A stretch of 64,000 bases of DNA from Membranipora membranacea (GCA_914767715.1 OU612074.1:4169501-4233500); one strand, 5' to 3'; positions 12,601 through 25,621 are shown, counted from the stretch's first letter. The notes: a model not told the origin generated them from the sequence alone. Translations and numbers: made by a program.

Positions 12601-15600
12601 TAGTCGATTGGTCTAGGTAACTGTTCAGCCAAAATCAGTGGACAGAAGGATTTTTATCATGGATGCTGAAAATTTAGACATATCAGTTTTTTCCCTCATT
12701 TACATGTGTCAGATTGTCTAGATCAGAGCATTAGTTTGGAGTGGATAAAAATAAATAAGAACTCCTATTAATAACTATCCATCTACTTTGCAGACAACAA
12801 AGAGGTGAACAGGATGGCTGGAATCAGGTAGGAGGTAGTATAAAGCCTCAGCGTATAGACCCCAGTAAGCTCAAGCTCAGCAAACCTACATTTGGGGCAA
12901 GTGACACAGCTCAACTCGGACCAGGTGCTGGATTCGGCAGTGGATCCAGCTGGGGTAAGGGATACGGCTCTGGAAATAATACACCACCTCAACAAGAGGA
13001 ACGTCCTAACACTCCAACCAAAAGATTCTCCGTAAGTGCCTACAAAATGAGATAAATAGTTACTGTTAAGTTTTAACTGTTCTCTGTTGTTTTGCAGGAG
13101 ATCTTTTATTACTATAATATGCTTATTTGTCAATAGCTTATTCTTGATGATTTTGGTGCACAGGATTATCATGAGTGGATAGTAATTTACTAGAATCACC
13201 GATTGTGAGCAGTTCACATATTTAGGAGTGAGCACCTCCTCCCTTACCAAATATTCCTGTTTCACTTGAGAACTTGAGAGCATAGATTGCGCTAATTGAA
13301 CCATATGACACTGCGTGATTTGAATAAACTTAATCTTGTGAATTAAACATCTGCTGAACCAGGAAATAAATGTCAGTTCCAAATATATTATACCAGACTT
13401 TCTTCCAATCGTTGGCAGACAAAGTCAAAACCTAAAAAAAAAGTATGCTCCAATAGTGTGCCAGTTTTATAAAATAAGATAGAACTATAACCTGTCAACG
13501 CAGATCCACAGGAACCCAATATGTTCACTTACGCTTTGATCGTCTTACTGACAGGCACTTAGCATGGGTGGTGATCAAGATGCAGGTAGAGATGAGAGAT
13601 CTAGGTCAGGTCAGAGGTTACCTACTGGTAGGAATAGTATGGGCCGAGGTAGAGGTGGTCGAATGAATATCCCTCAACGTGGCTTCATGGAGAAAGACAG
13701 GTAAGTTGTCTGCTTTTGATTTCTCATGGAGGTGACAAAAGCTTAGGTAACTAGCTTTAAATCGTAATTAATGGATATGGGGTAGAACCTTATTTTACCA
13801 AACCATTATCATGACTCACAGACGCACACATGTTCTAAGTTCGGAGGCTCACTGAGGGCATTCTATCAGTTTTCGCCATCAAGAAATACCATCTTATCCC
13901 TGCTCTATGTTTACTTCAGATCTAGTGCACTAGCAGCTGCACGACAGTTCTTTAGACCAGGAACTGGCGGTCCTGGTTCTCGTGGTGCTTCCAGAGAGAG
14001 TAGCGTTGAGGGGCGCGGTATGAGGACACCGACCCCTACCAGACAGGGTGCCTCAGCTGGAGGATCTAGGGCTGCCGCCGCTGCTCCTGCTGTCAAACAG
14101 CTGAGTAGAAATGAATGGAGTCAGAAGATGGGTTCTATAATAGATGAGTTCATCCACACCAAAGACCTGAAAGTGAGTCTGCACAACATATGTTTTCACC
14201 TCACCTTGCATTCTTATGTAATCTTGTCACATGAAAGTTAAAGTCAAATAGCTGCCAAGTAGTCTGTAATGGCATACACAAATAATGAGGAGATCAAACA
14301 CTTATTTTCGTCTGGATACGGCCATGTGTAGCTTATTTAGTGGCACAGAATTTAAAGATGAAAGTGCATGATATAATGTTGTGTTCAAACTTTTGATTGA
14401 GGTAGATGTTGGGTATCAATCAGTAAACACCCCCAAACTACCATGATCGTAACCTAAATCACATATCATTGATTGACTCACTTAATCGAGACATCATTTA
14501 TTTCTGTTTGCAGGAAGCCATTGAATGTGTTAAGGAGATAGGAACACAGTCTAGTGCTGAATTACTAACAGAAAGTTCGATCAACCATATATTAGAACGA
14601 TCTTCTCAGGCCCGCAAAGCCTCTGGACAATTACTAGCCGAACTTATCAAAGTAAACTTATTGACATTGGATGATCACATGAAGGGACTAAGCTCTGTGA
14701 TAGAATTTGCTGATGATCTGGCCATAGATATACCAAATGTGTGGCAATATTTCGGAGAGCTCATATCACCTACATTTATGCACGCCAAGGTTCCGCTAGC
14801 AAAGCTGGTGGATGTCTGTAGCCCTCTATTATCTGTAGGAAAATCTGCTAAACTGGCTGCTGCAATACTAGAGGAATCTTGTCATAGCATAGTAAGTTAT
14901 CTTCTTATTTGCATGTATTTTCAACATCAATTGTTGTATATTTTTCTCACTTCAGTGAAAAGTTAGATATTTGAGTTTTGCTTCCCTGCTTATCACTTAC
15001 AGTCACTGATGGTCAAAGATAACCGATAGCCCTTAATGACTCAGAAGAAGTTTTAAACCTTAGATTGTTTCTGATTTACGTGAACATCTTCACAGATAAC
15101 CTCGTCATGCATATCATTACCTACTTTGGTCCACTTGGCTCTGAGGCAAACTTACTAAGGCTATCCTTATTTTGTAGGGTCATATAGAAGTAGGTAAACA
15201 ATGGAATGAGAGCAATATAAAGTGGTCTTTGTTCCTCTCAGCTGAAGAAGATGAGAAGGAATTCATCAAGTCTAATGTTAGTACAATGTCATCACACTGT
15301 TTAATTTTCCTTTTAAATCACCTCAAAGTTCTTGGAAACAGGTAGAAATGAAGTGGGCTGCAACTTCTCATTTTGTTGTTGAAAGATGTAAGAGTGTATG
15401 TCACTATCTACAAAATAATTTATTAGTATTTATCACCATTGTGATGTGTTCACCACAATGATGCCCTTTCCTACTTGTTATCTACAGAAGCTAGAGTACA
15501 CATTATCAGACACAGTAGCCCAGAGTACATCATCAGCCTCACGCAAAACTTCCTCAGAGGATATCAGTGAAACTCTGAATAAGTTATTACTGAAAGACTC

Positions 15601-16500
15601 AGCTCCCAACGAAACTGTCTTTGACTGGATCGACGGTAACCTGACGACTGAGAAACGAAAAGAACCTAACTTCATAAGATCTCTAACTCGAACAGTCGCC
15701 AAAGCTTGCATCAGTGAGTTTTCAACCAACTTGGCTTCAGAAGTAAAAATTCCTGGCATAGATAGTGTGTGAATCATGATCTGTCAAATATTGTTTAGAT
15801 TTGGTTCACTAAACAGCCACTAAGTGCCCTGAATAATAGCTATCAAGAGATTCATTATGATTTTACTTAACATAATATAATGTTGATGATGTACTCCATT
15901 CCTCCTCTTAGTTTTACTGTTCCGATGTTACATCATTGTACAATGTGTGCTTTTTAATTAACAGAGTCTAGTGAGTTGCAAGAGGAGACTTTGAAGACTC
16001 GTGCTCCCATGTTATTGAAGTATTACGACGGTAAACCCGATACAGAGTTGGCTGCTCTCAATGCACTAGAGGAATTAATGGATGAGCTTCAACACCCTTC
16101 CAGTAAGTCCATAAATAAGTGGAAAAGGTTGCAAAATAACCTCAGATTTGGCAAAGCTTGTCATTTTTATCAGAATTATACAGGACACAAGAATCACTGG
16201 AACAGTAATGGATGAGTTTAGCTGTCATGTATCTGGCATCAAAATAGCTTGTACATCCGCAATTCTAACTGAAGCTGCAGAGATAGTCTCACTTGCCCAC
16301 ACCGCATAATGGCATTTCATCAAACTTTCACATATATTTTCGTTTTTATTTTAGAATTGCTCAGCGATATCTGTTATGCTCTCTCTGAAGAAGAGCTGAT
16401 ATCAGACGATTCATTCTTTGACTGGGAGAAAAATAGTAAAAATGGAAAAGCTATCAAATCTGTATCACAATTCTTCCAATGGTTACGGACTTCTGATTAA
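6610..16500 (+). CDS. EIF4G: Gene A: RING finger fused to eIF4G core (MIF4G-MA3-W2)
   Basis: Proposed 17-exon gene, 3039 coding bases, about 1012 aa. Exons: 6610-6764, 7279-7489, 7597-7722, 8242-8385, 8675-8800, 9344-9570, 9854-10010, 11076-11189, 11670-11824, 12794-13031, 13555-13700, 13920-14172, 14514-14891, 15178-15276, 15488-15713, 15965-16102, 16355-16500. All junctions are GT-AG and keep phase. Residues about 9-51 form a RING-HC (CNYC ... CGHVFCYQC ... CLTC). From about 165 'AENPWR' leads into MIF4G (to about 420; [32 protein letters not shown]), then eIF4G linker motifs (SSWGKG, TPTKRFSAL), MA3 (about 660-810) and W2 (about 843-1012; [18 protein letters not shown]). MIF4G normally binds eIF4A/eIF3, and W2 is a C-terminal HEAT domain that binds Mnk in vertebrate eIF4G. 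The usual N-terminal PABP/eIF4E-binding part is replaced by RING. The exon at 6590 is open upstream of ATG 6610, so more 5' exons are possible. A separate RING gene ending before 7597 is the alternative. Confidence 0.85.
10011..11075 (+). other. Long intron of gene A between MIF4G exons
   Basis: About 1.07 kb between the exon ending ...DTDKAK and the one beginning PRTNQYF. It has a GC-richer patch at 10080-10260 unlike its surroundings, possibly an inserted element, but no terminal repeats, ORF or RNA gene that I can support. Confidence 0.5.
11336..11458 (+). pseudogene. Decayed tandem duplicate of a gene A exon
   Basis: These bases translate as [20 protein letters not shown]..., a close copy of the true exon at 11670-11824 ([21 protein letters not shown]...). 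The similarity stops after 'ataccaaac'. The genuine exon has acceptor 'ccttttag' while the copy reads 'gctttaaa', so the acceptor AG is lost; the last part of the exon and its donor are missing too. It is therefore read as a non-functional pseudo-exon inside the intron 11190-11669. Confidence 0.8.
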
Positions 16501-16656
16501 ACGGCTTAGTTTTTTCAAATTACTGCATGAAATACTGAGTTAGGAGTACAATACTAAATTTTCTTCAGAATACTGATGTTTGTATTCCCCAAAGTTTCCC
16601 ATATATGGAGGACAACTCCCAACTCTTACTGAGCGACTTGGAATTGTGCTATAAGA

Positions 16657-19260
16657 TGATAATCTATGAAATCTGTCAATTTAGTCAAGTTTTTTTGTCT
16701 GAATTTATTCCTTGATGTAGCCTCCTAATCTATATTCAGGCTCATTTCTGCCCTACAATACAGCAAACTTGAACTTTTTTCCAGGGGCACCAAACAAAAT
16801 GTGGGGAAAACTTCTTTACTGGGAAGTAATGTCCCACAAAATGAGGTAAGCTTCGACTAAATGGGTCAAATGCTTCCCCTCAGGCCCTCTGCATGGTATT
16901 TTGATTTTGGGAGAAAGCTAGCCTGTCTTGACGAGCTTTGTTCACCGAACAAAGCTTGTCAAGACAGGCTAGGAGAAAGCATGCACTCAATAGTATTATA
17001 TAACTGATATGGATAGTATTTCACACAATTCAAACATGGACTATTGATGTTGTTGCTCCTATAAATAATGATGCAGAGATTTTGTCTATGGCTGAACTGT
17101 AATGAACAGTTTGTGTGTGACTGATATCTATTATACTGTATTCAATTATATTACTATAAAATAAAAACATTGATCCCCTGGAGTATCTAGTTGTGTTAAT
17201 GTACTAAATAATAAATAAATAATAAAGTAATCCATGAGCTCAGCCGGCAGCATTGTTAAACTGGTGGAACAAACATAAGCCCAACCCTATACATTGAAGC
17301 CATATGAGCCACTCTGACATCATTAAAGAAAAACAACAATTTTGAGTCAACTCGGTTCACAAAACATAAGACTTTTTAAATCAGTAAATTGTCCCTTCTG
17401 CGCAACATTTATCGAGTAAACTTGCATGACTTGCAAGAATGTTGTCGATTTTCGGATGCCTTACAGCTTTTATTTTTGGTGCATTGAAGTACAGTGTATA
17501 ATATTAGTCACGTCACCTGAGATTGCTCAACAACCAATAGATGTACAATCCAAGTTTCAGGGAGATCATACATTACATAACCCTGTGATGAGGTTAACTA
17601 AAATAATGATCTTACTCAGTACTGCAAACAGGAAAGGAGTGGTAGGTGGCTCAACTGGACATGTTGAAGGTCCCTTAGCGAGCAGGTCCTGGATTTGAAT
17701 GGTGCACTGTGTTGTTGAGATCCCCCATGGCGTGCTACAAACAAAGAAGCACTTTGATGCTGCAATATTTCACAAGCTCTGCACACTTTTCTTGGTACAA
17801 CAGGGAGTTTAGAACAAGCTCCTTTGCTAAAAGTGAACGTACCATCGGAGTTATCTGCTCAGCTAATGAAGTCTGACAACTTCAACTCAACAACTTTATT
17901 ATTACGCTTTTTGTGAGTTGAGAGTTTGGGTTATTATATTCAAAACTTCTTGTTGGCATAGATCAACACAAAGCTCTTTTGGCCCTCTCCTCCCAATAAT
18001 TACAGAGTAAGTAGTTCGATCCTTAATCACAACAATGTGAAAACACAGCCTAAACCTAGCCTGGGCTAACCTAAAACAGTGTGGTCAAATCGGTCATCTG
18101 TAACATCCAGTGTATTCTTATAGTATCATATCATATACCACCAACAGAAGGAATGAAAAATTGCTGATATGAATGGCTGTGAATGATAAAACACTGCTGT
18201 CTTTTAACACAAAAATATTATCGATGGATACAAACCTCTACGAAAACGTACTATACAAATTTCTTTTACTACAGACAGCTTCTGCTCTGAATGAGTCCAT
18301 GATGGCGTTGATTAATGATTTTAGTTATTGATAGTGCCCTGATGGCAGTTTATCAAATGTGAGTGTACACACGTTGGCCACCACTCCTAGTGCTTTGCTG
18401 GTGATACAACTATTGATGGTGTCCTTGGGGTTTGGTGAGAGAGCGTCAGAGAGCTTCTCAGCTGACTTAACTATTGGTTGAAATTTCTCTGCCATATGAT
18501 TCTAGATGATATTGGACTTAGGCTTTTGATCAAGCGTTACAATCAAGGTATTGCAAATAAGCTGGCATGGCTCAGCAGCTTTTCACTCAGTTGGCTCATG
18601 GAATGGCGTTGGTGGTGAGCTGTTCCGTGTTTGCAGAAAATTTCAGTTTTTGGATCAGGAATTTGTTAAGCTACTTATGCTATGTCAAAAACTCAATCAC
18701 TGTATCATTGATAAGAAGATCTGTTATGCTTTGAGAGTCTATACTGTTCAGAAAAGTGTGGGTTTTGGTTTTACTTGTGTTTAATCAAGGTTTAATAGAA
18801 GGTTGCGCTTTTCATGTTTCTTAGTGTCGATTTATTTTTTGGATAGATAACTCCGAATTGAGAATGTCGTTGCACGTATACTCTGTGATGCGGAGTTTAT
18901 CTGTGAATATTGAGAACAGTTTGGGGTTCAGCACGCAGTCCTGTGGGCAACCTGTACATATGATGATAACAGCTGCCTTCTTTCCTGATGATATAACTTA
19001 TTATTGGCTCCAGGTACATATAGCTGATGATGTTTGGTTGCAGGTTGGTTGGTCTGTAGCTGTTTTTTTATTAGTACTGTCGTGTTGGGGTTGTGTGACA
19101 ATGTCAAGAGAAAATAACCCTCCAGCTCTACCCTTATATTTACCCTAGAGGAGTAAAGTGTCCACACGGAAGGAAAAGTTCGCTCGCCATTTTGAGCACC
19201 CTTGAGATGGCTGAATTTAAGGCTAAAATTCACTCTTTACTTTATAAAGACTCCAACTAG
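16657..19260. repeat. Segmental repeat R2, copy b
   Basis: Follows the stop codon of gene A by about 150 bp and matches 2112-4740 and 43231-44950. It carries a small palindromic insertion at 16919-16971. AATAAA-like motifs near 17205-17225 could serve gene A polyadenylation but cannot be verified. No conserved ORF. Confidence 0.8.
16919..16971. mobile_element. 53-bp palindromic insertion with 9-bp target duplication
   Basis: Arms 16919-16943 and 16947-16971 are inverted repeats with one mismatch (termini TAGCCTGTCTTG) and a 3-base loop. 'ggagaaagc' flanks both sides. The paralogous positions in R2-a (about 2365-2380) and R2-c (about 43485-43495) have this 9-mer once and no palindrome, giving two empty sites. 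Nine-base duplications are typical of Mutator-like elements; that class is only a suggestion. Confidence 0.8.
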
Positions 19261-19261
19261 G

Positions 19262-19720
19262 CTAGCCAGAATTTACTCATCAAGGGTAAATGATCCCTTT
19301 ACGGTTACTCTGAAAACTTCATTCTAGCATAATTACTTATTCGTTTTCTAATAGCTATATCCTATTTCCCGATGTCCTGGGAAATGCAAGGAAAACTTTT
19401 CCTCATACTACAACAGATTTGTACAAGGTTGAGGAAACTTGCATCCACTCCCCTGCCAACAGTGTCTGGTGATTACGCCTTTAAGATAGTTCTATATGAG
19501 CAGCGACAACTGACAGGTAGAGATGCAGGCATTTTATGATAATTTCGATGGAAGGCAAGGTGATTGGTTTAATTAACACCTGGTAGGTCTAATATATTTT
19601 TGCAGAGTATAATTCATACCACCCCAAACTTCTACACCTTCACATTCTGCTTTAGGTCATAGACAAGTTTATGTAAATAGAATCAGAATCAAAATCAAAA
19701 TGAGCGGTGCGATTAATTGT
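19262..19720. repeat. Segmental repeat R3, copy b
   Basis: Matches 48840-49164 closely (for example 'gatgtcctgggaaatgcaag' and 'gcagagtataattca') and 4770-5225 more loosely. Non-coding. Confidence 0.65.
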
Positions 19721-20261
19721 ATTCAATATAGATATGAATTTGTGCTGTTAAGAGCTCTGAGTTTGATAAATCTTTTGTATTCTTTTAAAAAACCTAAATA
19801 AACATAGGGGTTACTTGTATGATTGTTATATCTGGATATTGACATTTTAATTAAGGTTTCATTACCAGAGGAATGTCCGGGGGGGGGGGGGGGGGGGCCC
19901 CCCATGAATAATTTATAAGCAGATTGTGTTAATTAAAGATAATGAGCAATTAATTTCCCTGGTATGTTAATAATGTTTCCTTTCAATGCTGTACATCACT
20001 AATAAGTATCATATATAATGTAAGGTTCCCCTAACTATCGTCAGTTGTGATATTGGGATCGAGAATAAAAGTAGCAATTCTATCAGCTCACTCTTTCCTT
20101 ATTAACATCTCACACTTTCCAACTCTTAAGAATTCTCCCAATATAACTCACCATCAACACACAACACTAAATCATTACACGCAGCATAAATACAGGACAT
20201 TGTGGTGGATTTTCCACCACAGCTGAACATTCAAATATAAATTCATGAATCATGAGTTCAG

Positions 20262-20995
20262 ACTTGCCAACCTAATTTTTCCAAAATGAGTACAAAAATT
20301 TGCAAAATGCTGAAAAATGAGTACAAAACTCCAGGGTGCCTCAAATGACCAGAAAACGCCCCAAAAAATTTTTCGCGCTACGCGCGAAAAATGATATTAT
20401 CACAGTAAGTAGTCCTTAGTGGCGTAGGAGTGCAGATCACTCAACATTAGTCTTTTTCCCTTTGCGTTGTAAGGTGCAATCTGCTAATAATAAATGAGAA
20501 ATTGTTTGTAACCTAGCCTGTCTGGACAAGACAGGCTATTTAAAACCCTGTTTGCCCATCCTCCCTGGTCTGCCCTTGAAACACTGGGGCAGGAGATCTG
20601 AGTTATCTCACCCCAACAAGGAGGTAGACAACTTTGTTACTCTGATTAAAGAAAAGTTGAAGTTGGCAGAACCACCATATTCTACAATGGATTACTAGTT
20701 ATGTTGTGTCTCATTGAAGAAAAGTTGCAATTTGGCTCATGCAAAACTTGGACAGGTAAAAAGTCAACTGTAAATCAACATCATGGTTTTCTGCAGCCAA
20801 TACCAGATTTTTAGTCTATTATTTAACCATGACAACCAAGTAAACACTAAAGATAAAAGATGCGTTTTTGATTGCCTAATTAGATGAACAGGCGTTTGGA
20901 AAACCATAAATGAGTACAACTAGCGTTTTGCGTTTAAAACTCAATTAGTGTCAAATAAGCGTTTACAAACGCTTTATGCGTACAGGTTGGCAAGT
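20262..20995. mobile_element. Non-autonomous element with 12-bp terminal inverted repeats
   Basis: ACTTGCCAACCT at 20262-20273 is exactly inverted at 20984-20995. The interior has paired motifs ('aaatgagtac' in several copies), a perfect hairpin at 20369-20391 (TTTTTCGCGC, TAC, GCGCGAAAAA) and a small palindrome at 20514-20538. I could not define a flush target-site duplication, so the superfamily is open. No transposase ORF. Confidence 0.5.
20514..20538. repeat. Short palindrome of the TAGCCTGTCT family
   Basis: Perfect 10-bp arms (TAGCCTGTCT/AGACAGGCTA) around five bases. The arms match the termini of the palindromic insertion at 16919-16971 and the hairpin at 53729-53804, so this is probably a shortened family member. 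Confidence 0.6.
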
Positions 20996-21600
20996 ATGTG
21001 AGTTGTCTTCCCCTTTCATCATTTTTATAACTTTTCTAATTTTAATAATAATATGTTTTTAATAACTGAATTTAACTATAACAATCCATCATATATATAT
21101 ATATATATATATATTTCATCAGCCAGTATTATAATAATGCTTTTAATTACTGATTTTAACTCTTACACACCCATCCAGAATGTTCTCTGTTTCCTGCTGT
21201 TGCATCAGCCAGTATCATATTACATTATGCTTTTTATAACTGAACATCAGAAGAGTCTAGTCAGTTAGTATGTAGCAGCTGAAGCAACAAGACCTTATAT
21301 TTTCAAACTAGTAAACAGATCACCAATAAAGTGCCTTACAACTGAACACAACATATTGAAGTAAGTTTCTTGAGTTCTGCCTGCTGGCAGACCTCCCTGC
21401 CTTGACATAATGTTGCCTTGTTTGTACTCTGTTGTTAGACTGTAGCCTCCCTTGGGTAGTAGGTAGAGGCCAAGTGAAAACCCCCATTGCACCACTGCAT
21501 CCATTGTCCTGATTGCCAGTCCAGTCCAGTTAAATCTAGTCCAGTTCCAGTCTAGCCCAGTCAAGCAATCTCGCAAAGATAGTTGTAAACCCAGAGCCAT

Positions 21601-22160
21601 TCCCTCCCCCCCCCCCCATTTGGTTATTTATTTTATCTATACCCCTTCCCTCCCATTGATTATATTGTCCAACGCTCTTCCCCTGGCCCATTTGCTTCCT
21701 TTTGTCTCGCCCGACGAATAAGTAGTAATAATAGTTTGTCCATCTCCCTTCCCTCCCCTATTTATTTTGCCTGATAAATATGTTAATAGTTTGTCCATAT
21801 CCCTTCCCTCCCCAATTTATTTTGCCTGATAAATATGTTAATAGTTTGTCCATATCCCTTCCCTCCCAAATTAATCTCGCCAGATAGATAATCCTACTAT
21901 CTTTGTCCACATATCCCCCCCCCCCCCAAAGCCAGCCCCAAAGTCAGTTCAATTATATTCCCAGCCCAGATAGAGTCGTCGTACTCGTCACCCACCCCCC
22001 TCAGTTAGAGTCGTCGTACTCGTCACCCAACCCCCCTCAGTTAGAGTCGTCGTACTCGTCATCCCCCCCCCTCAGTTAGAGTCGTCGAACTCTGTATATT
22101 CACAGGCAGATAGAGTCGGCGCACTCGCTTTAGAGAGTCGGCGTACTCAGTAGAAATAGG
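21601..22160. repeat. Pyrimidine-rich tandem repeats
   Basis: Two arrays. At about 21690-21900 a unit of roughly 60-66 bp containing 'aatagtttgtccatatccc' recurs three to four times. At about 21965-22160 a unit of roughly 35 bp containing 'agagtcgtcgtactcgtca' followed by a C-run recurs about five times, decaying rightward. The repeats are directly adjacent with no unique spacers, so this is a minisatellite and not a CRISPR array. Confidence 0.75.
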
Positions 22161-24000
22161 CAATGTGCGTGGTTGCAGTGGCGGGTATCGCCGCCTTAGG
22201 GTAACCCCCTCAAAATCCTCTACAACATTATCAGACACAAAGATGTAACTATACCATCAAACAAAAGAGATCTTTTCAGTTACATCATGATCAAGCATTA
22301 TATGAAGGCAAATGACGATAACTACCTCTATGCTTAATCGATATCTGTAATGTAATAATGCAGCCTTTCATGGTGTCATTGAGAGGGCTGTTTTAACAGT
22401 AGATGAACTGAAACTGCTTGCTGACTGGTATCAATAAGTACCTCTGACTTCTGACCTCTAAACATGAATAAACATAACGACATTTTATTTCTCCTTTAGT
22501 TGAACACTAAAAGAGTTTATATCAGGGGATTTTTCTCCCTCATATGGGGAATTCTCTACAATTACCGATTTTAATAGCCTAAGTCAATAAACTAATAACC
22601 TAATACTGGCATAAACATTAACAGTATGTCAGCTGTCAGGAACGCTTGTATCATTCACATAAGGCTGTGGATATTTTACATTATAGGGGATTCCCCGTTG
22701 ATAACATACAGTATTCATTACACAGAATGCACAATCTGAAAGCTTTATCATAGCAATCTCAATCACCCTTCATCAACAATTTATAACTAATAGTTAACTA
22801 CACATACCTTATTTGTGTCAGATAAGCCAGTCATGAGACAAGTTCATAGCTCAGTCACACTTGAGAACTGTTAGAGACACCAAAAGCTAAGGGAGGACTT
22901 CACTTAGGTATGTGTATTAGAAAATACATTTCAGATATCTGCACTGAATATCCTTTTACAATGGACTGCCCTTCTCTGCAGTTTATACAAGTCAAGTGGA
23001 AAGACCTCTACAACCGGGGCATGCAACTGCTGGATTTGCTCAAACTACAGAAGGCATGTGCTTTTAACAGCTGCGTTGCAATGATGATGGCCAGAACTAG
23101 TGTTATATCTGAAACTAGGGGTTTTAGGATAACTGATACAACTAAACTCAATACAATCGATAGAACATGCTCACCTCAAATCACTGTTACCGTGCTATCA
23201 GTGGATTGTCCTCTCTACTAGCCGCCAGCCTTTTGGAAGATTCACAAGTAATATAATCCTCATATGAGTAATCTAGCTGTCCTCACGAGTATAGGCTACA
23301 TGTTGCACAGTAAACAGTCATGAGTAGAGTCCCTTTCCCAATCTTGCCTACTTCTTTTTCTTTTGTTTTGTCGGTTTTATTTACTTTTTTGGTTGTAGCG
23401 TCCTACAAGTTATTCGTTGTTTTGATTGGATCCATAATATGTAATCATAATATATATATATATATGGAGTTGGTACAAAGGTATAATATGATTCCTCAGT
23501 ACGAAATATGATAGTAGTCTGCGCTATCTGTTTTCCGCTATGTGACTGACTGGTTGTTGGCTGAGTTATGTTATTCTTTGTATACCAACTACATGTAAAA
23601 ATGGAAGTTGCATTCATTTTTATGTGTGGTGGGGTAACTCCAACGTAATATGTGATGGCTGTTAGAATTTGACTAATATTCAATATAGCACTAGTCTGAA
23701 TTTCCCACTGTAGTTTGCAGTAGTACTCCATTTTGACATATCCCTGCTACTGTTTGTAGGCTTCACGCTTGCAAAATTTGCTATGTTTACATTACATGTT
23801 TTATACATACTTTATACATACATACATACATACATACTACATTAAGTCACCCCAAATAGCTAAGCCAGAGGCTAGCCAAAATTTACTCATTAAGTGTAAA
23901 TTAACTCTGTGTGGGCACAACTCTGAACATTTAATTCTGGTATTATTACTCTGTCTAACTAGATCTATGTTTTAATGTTAAAATCCTTTTTTTTTGGCAT

Positions 24001-25621
24001 CACTGCGTTTCAGACCCAAGAATACTTGGACAATTCTGTACAATTCTAGAATTGTCGGAAACTGACCCATATATCATTACCCAACCATGCAGCAACCATT
24101 ATTGTGTAATTGACCCTGCCTGCTAAATAAATTACATTCATTCTTGCTATTGTATAGTTATAGTATAAGCCTTTACAGTTCTAGTCAATATTACATAATT
24201 GGATTGACATTGTATCATAGACTTATTAATAAACCTAGACAGGACACTGCATATAGCTGAAGTGAGGCACTTAATTATGGTGACGCGACGTCACTGTAGG
24301 GTGTAGAACCAGTGATTTTTACTCATAGCTATCATTGATTTACCGGTCCCAGCTCTGGTTAAATGTTGATAACTCGATTGGCTTCAATCGGAATTTAAGT
24401 TTGAAAATCGTAATAGATTCAGCGGCTTCTGGCGATCATTTTGATAGTCTATTTAGCTTTGTAGCTCAAAAATTATTCAGAAGGCAAGCTATTGAAAACG
24501 GTGCATAGACTGAAAGCTATAAATTTTTTTGCAGTTTCAGTTCTGATTAAATGCTTATATCTCAAACAATTTTGATGGAATTTTCAGTTTGAAGATTGCA
24601 ATAGATTTAGCAGCTTCTTGTGATCGTTTTGATAGTCTATTTAGCTACGTAGTTCAAACATTATCAAGTGAGCAAGCCATTGAAAACGGTGCATAGACGC
24701 AAAGCTATAATTTTTTTTGCAGTTTCAGTCCAGAATAAATTCTTATAAACTTAAATTCCGATTGAAGCCGATCGTGTTATCTACATTTAACCAGAGCTGG
24801 GACCGGTAAATCAATGATAGCTATGAGTAAAAATCACTGTTTCTACACCCTCCAGTGACGTCGCGTCACCATAATTAAGTGCCTCACTGCCTCAATGCGA
24901 ATGCTTCATACAGTCTCCTGTCTAGGTTTATTATTAAGTCTATGCATTGTATTCAACTAGTTTGTATTTAGATGACCAGGCAAGATCTTCTGTAAGGAAT
25001 AGATATTCCTGTGCAAGGTAGCATCAAAGTCTATAACGTGGGAGGCCCAGGTTCAAATCCCCTCCGGGGCAAATCTTTTCTTTTCGTCATGATGGAAATC
25101 GAAAGCATTCCATTTGAATTGTCCGCATACAATTTTTGTAAGCACAGAAAACTCTTTGTAATGAGTATGGTGACCCGTCAAAATAATTATGTTCAAATCT
25201 TCTGTGTTGTACTGTACCCTACGTTATATTTTGTGCAATCTTTTAATATTGGCAGCAACTGCATAAATAGAATACATCAGCTAAACTATGCTAGCAGAAT
25301 TATCAGGAGTGCCAAAGGTTGAAATTGGTTTGTTTGTTTTCAGTCCCATCCAGTGGACAAGACAAATATAAAGCATCACATTTCAGTAGTAAGTATCTGT
25401 CGTGTAAGAGGAAAAACTCAGCACAAGTCTGAATTCCCCTTGGAAAAATCCCAATCGAGGGGGATTGTGAGCTGATATTTAGAGCTGAATTAAATTTATT
25501 TAGCAGGCAGGGTTAAGTACACAATGATGGTTGCTGGTTGGGTAATAATGTATGGGTCAGCTTCGAACAATTCTATAATTGTACAGAATTGTCCGACAAT
25601 TCTTGGGTATGAAACGCAGTG
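24001..25621. mobile_element. 1.6-kb element with CACTG termini and 3-bp target duplication
   Basis: Starts CACTGCGTTTCA at 24001 and ends with its inverse at 25621. The inverted repeats run about 140 bp with mismatches (24001-24138 against 25490-25621). 'cat' flanks both ends, and the R1 copies at about 1695 and 50840 show the unoccupied site. CACTG/CACTA-type ends with a 3-bp duplication fit the EnSpm/CACTA-like superfamily. No transposase seen; a non-autonomous element carrying a second transposon (24216-24944). A tRNA-like box B lies near 25050-25068. Confidence 0.8.
24216..24944. mobile_element. 729-bp inverted-repeat element nested in the CACTG element
   Basis: Begins CATAGACTTATTAATAAACC and ends with the inverted counterpart. 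The terminal inverted repeats are about 180 bp long, extending to about 24405 on the left and 24747 on the right, so most of the element can fold back. The 8-mer CATTGTAT flanks it at 24208-24215 and 24945-24952. An 8-bp target duplication fits hAT or P superfamilies. No ORF, so a MITE. Confidence 0.8.

Larger units (their letters stand above)
19721..22490. other. Gene-free stretch rich in simple repeats
   Basis: No gene found. It holds a G-run/C-run at about 19879-19903, a terminal-inverted-repeat element (20262-20995), a TA tract near 21090-21113, and pyrimidine-rich tandem repeats at 21601-22160. Near 22330-22440 a short segment resembles the DNA just upstream of the RING exons of genes B and C and another relic near 26240-26350. 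Confidence 0.5.

Noticed and set aside
21960-22160. CRISPR-like array of short repeats
   Set aside because: Units are directly adjacent with no unique spacers, in a eukaryotic setting; a minisatellite.
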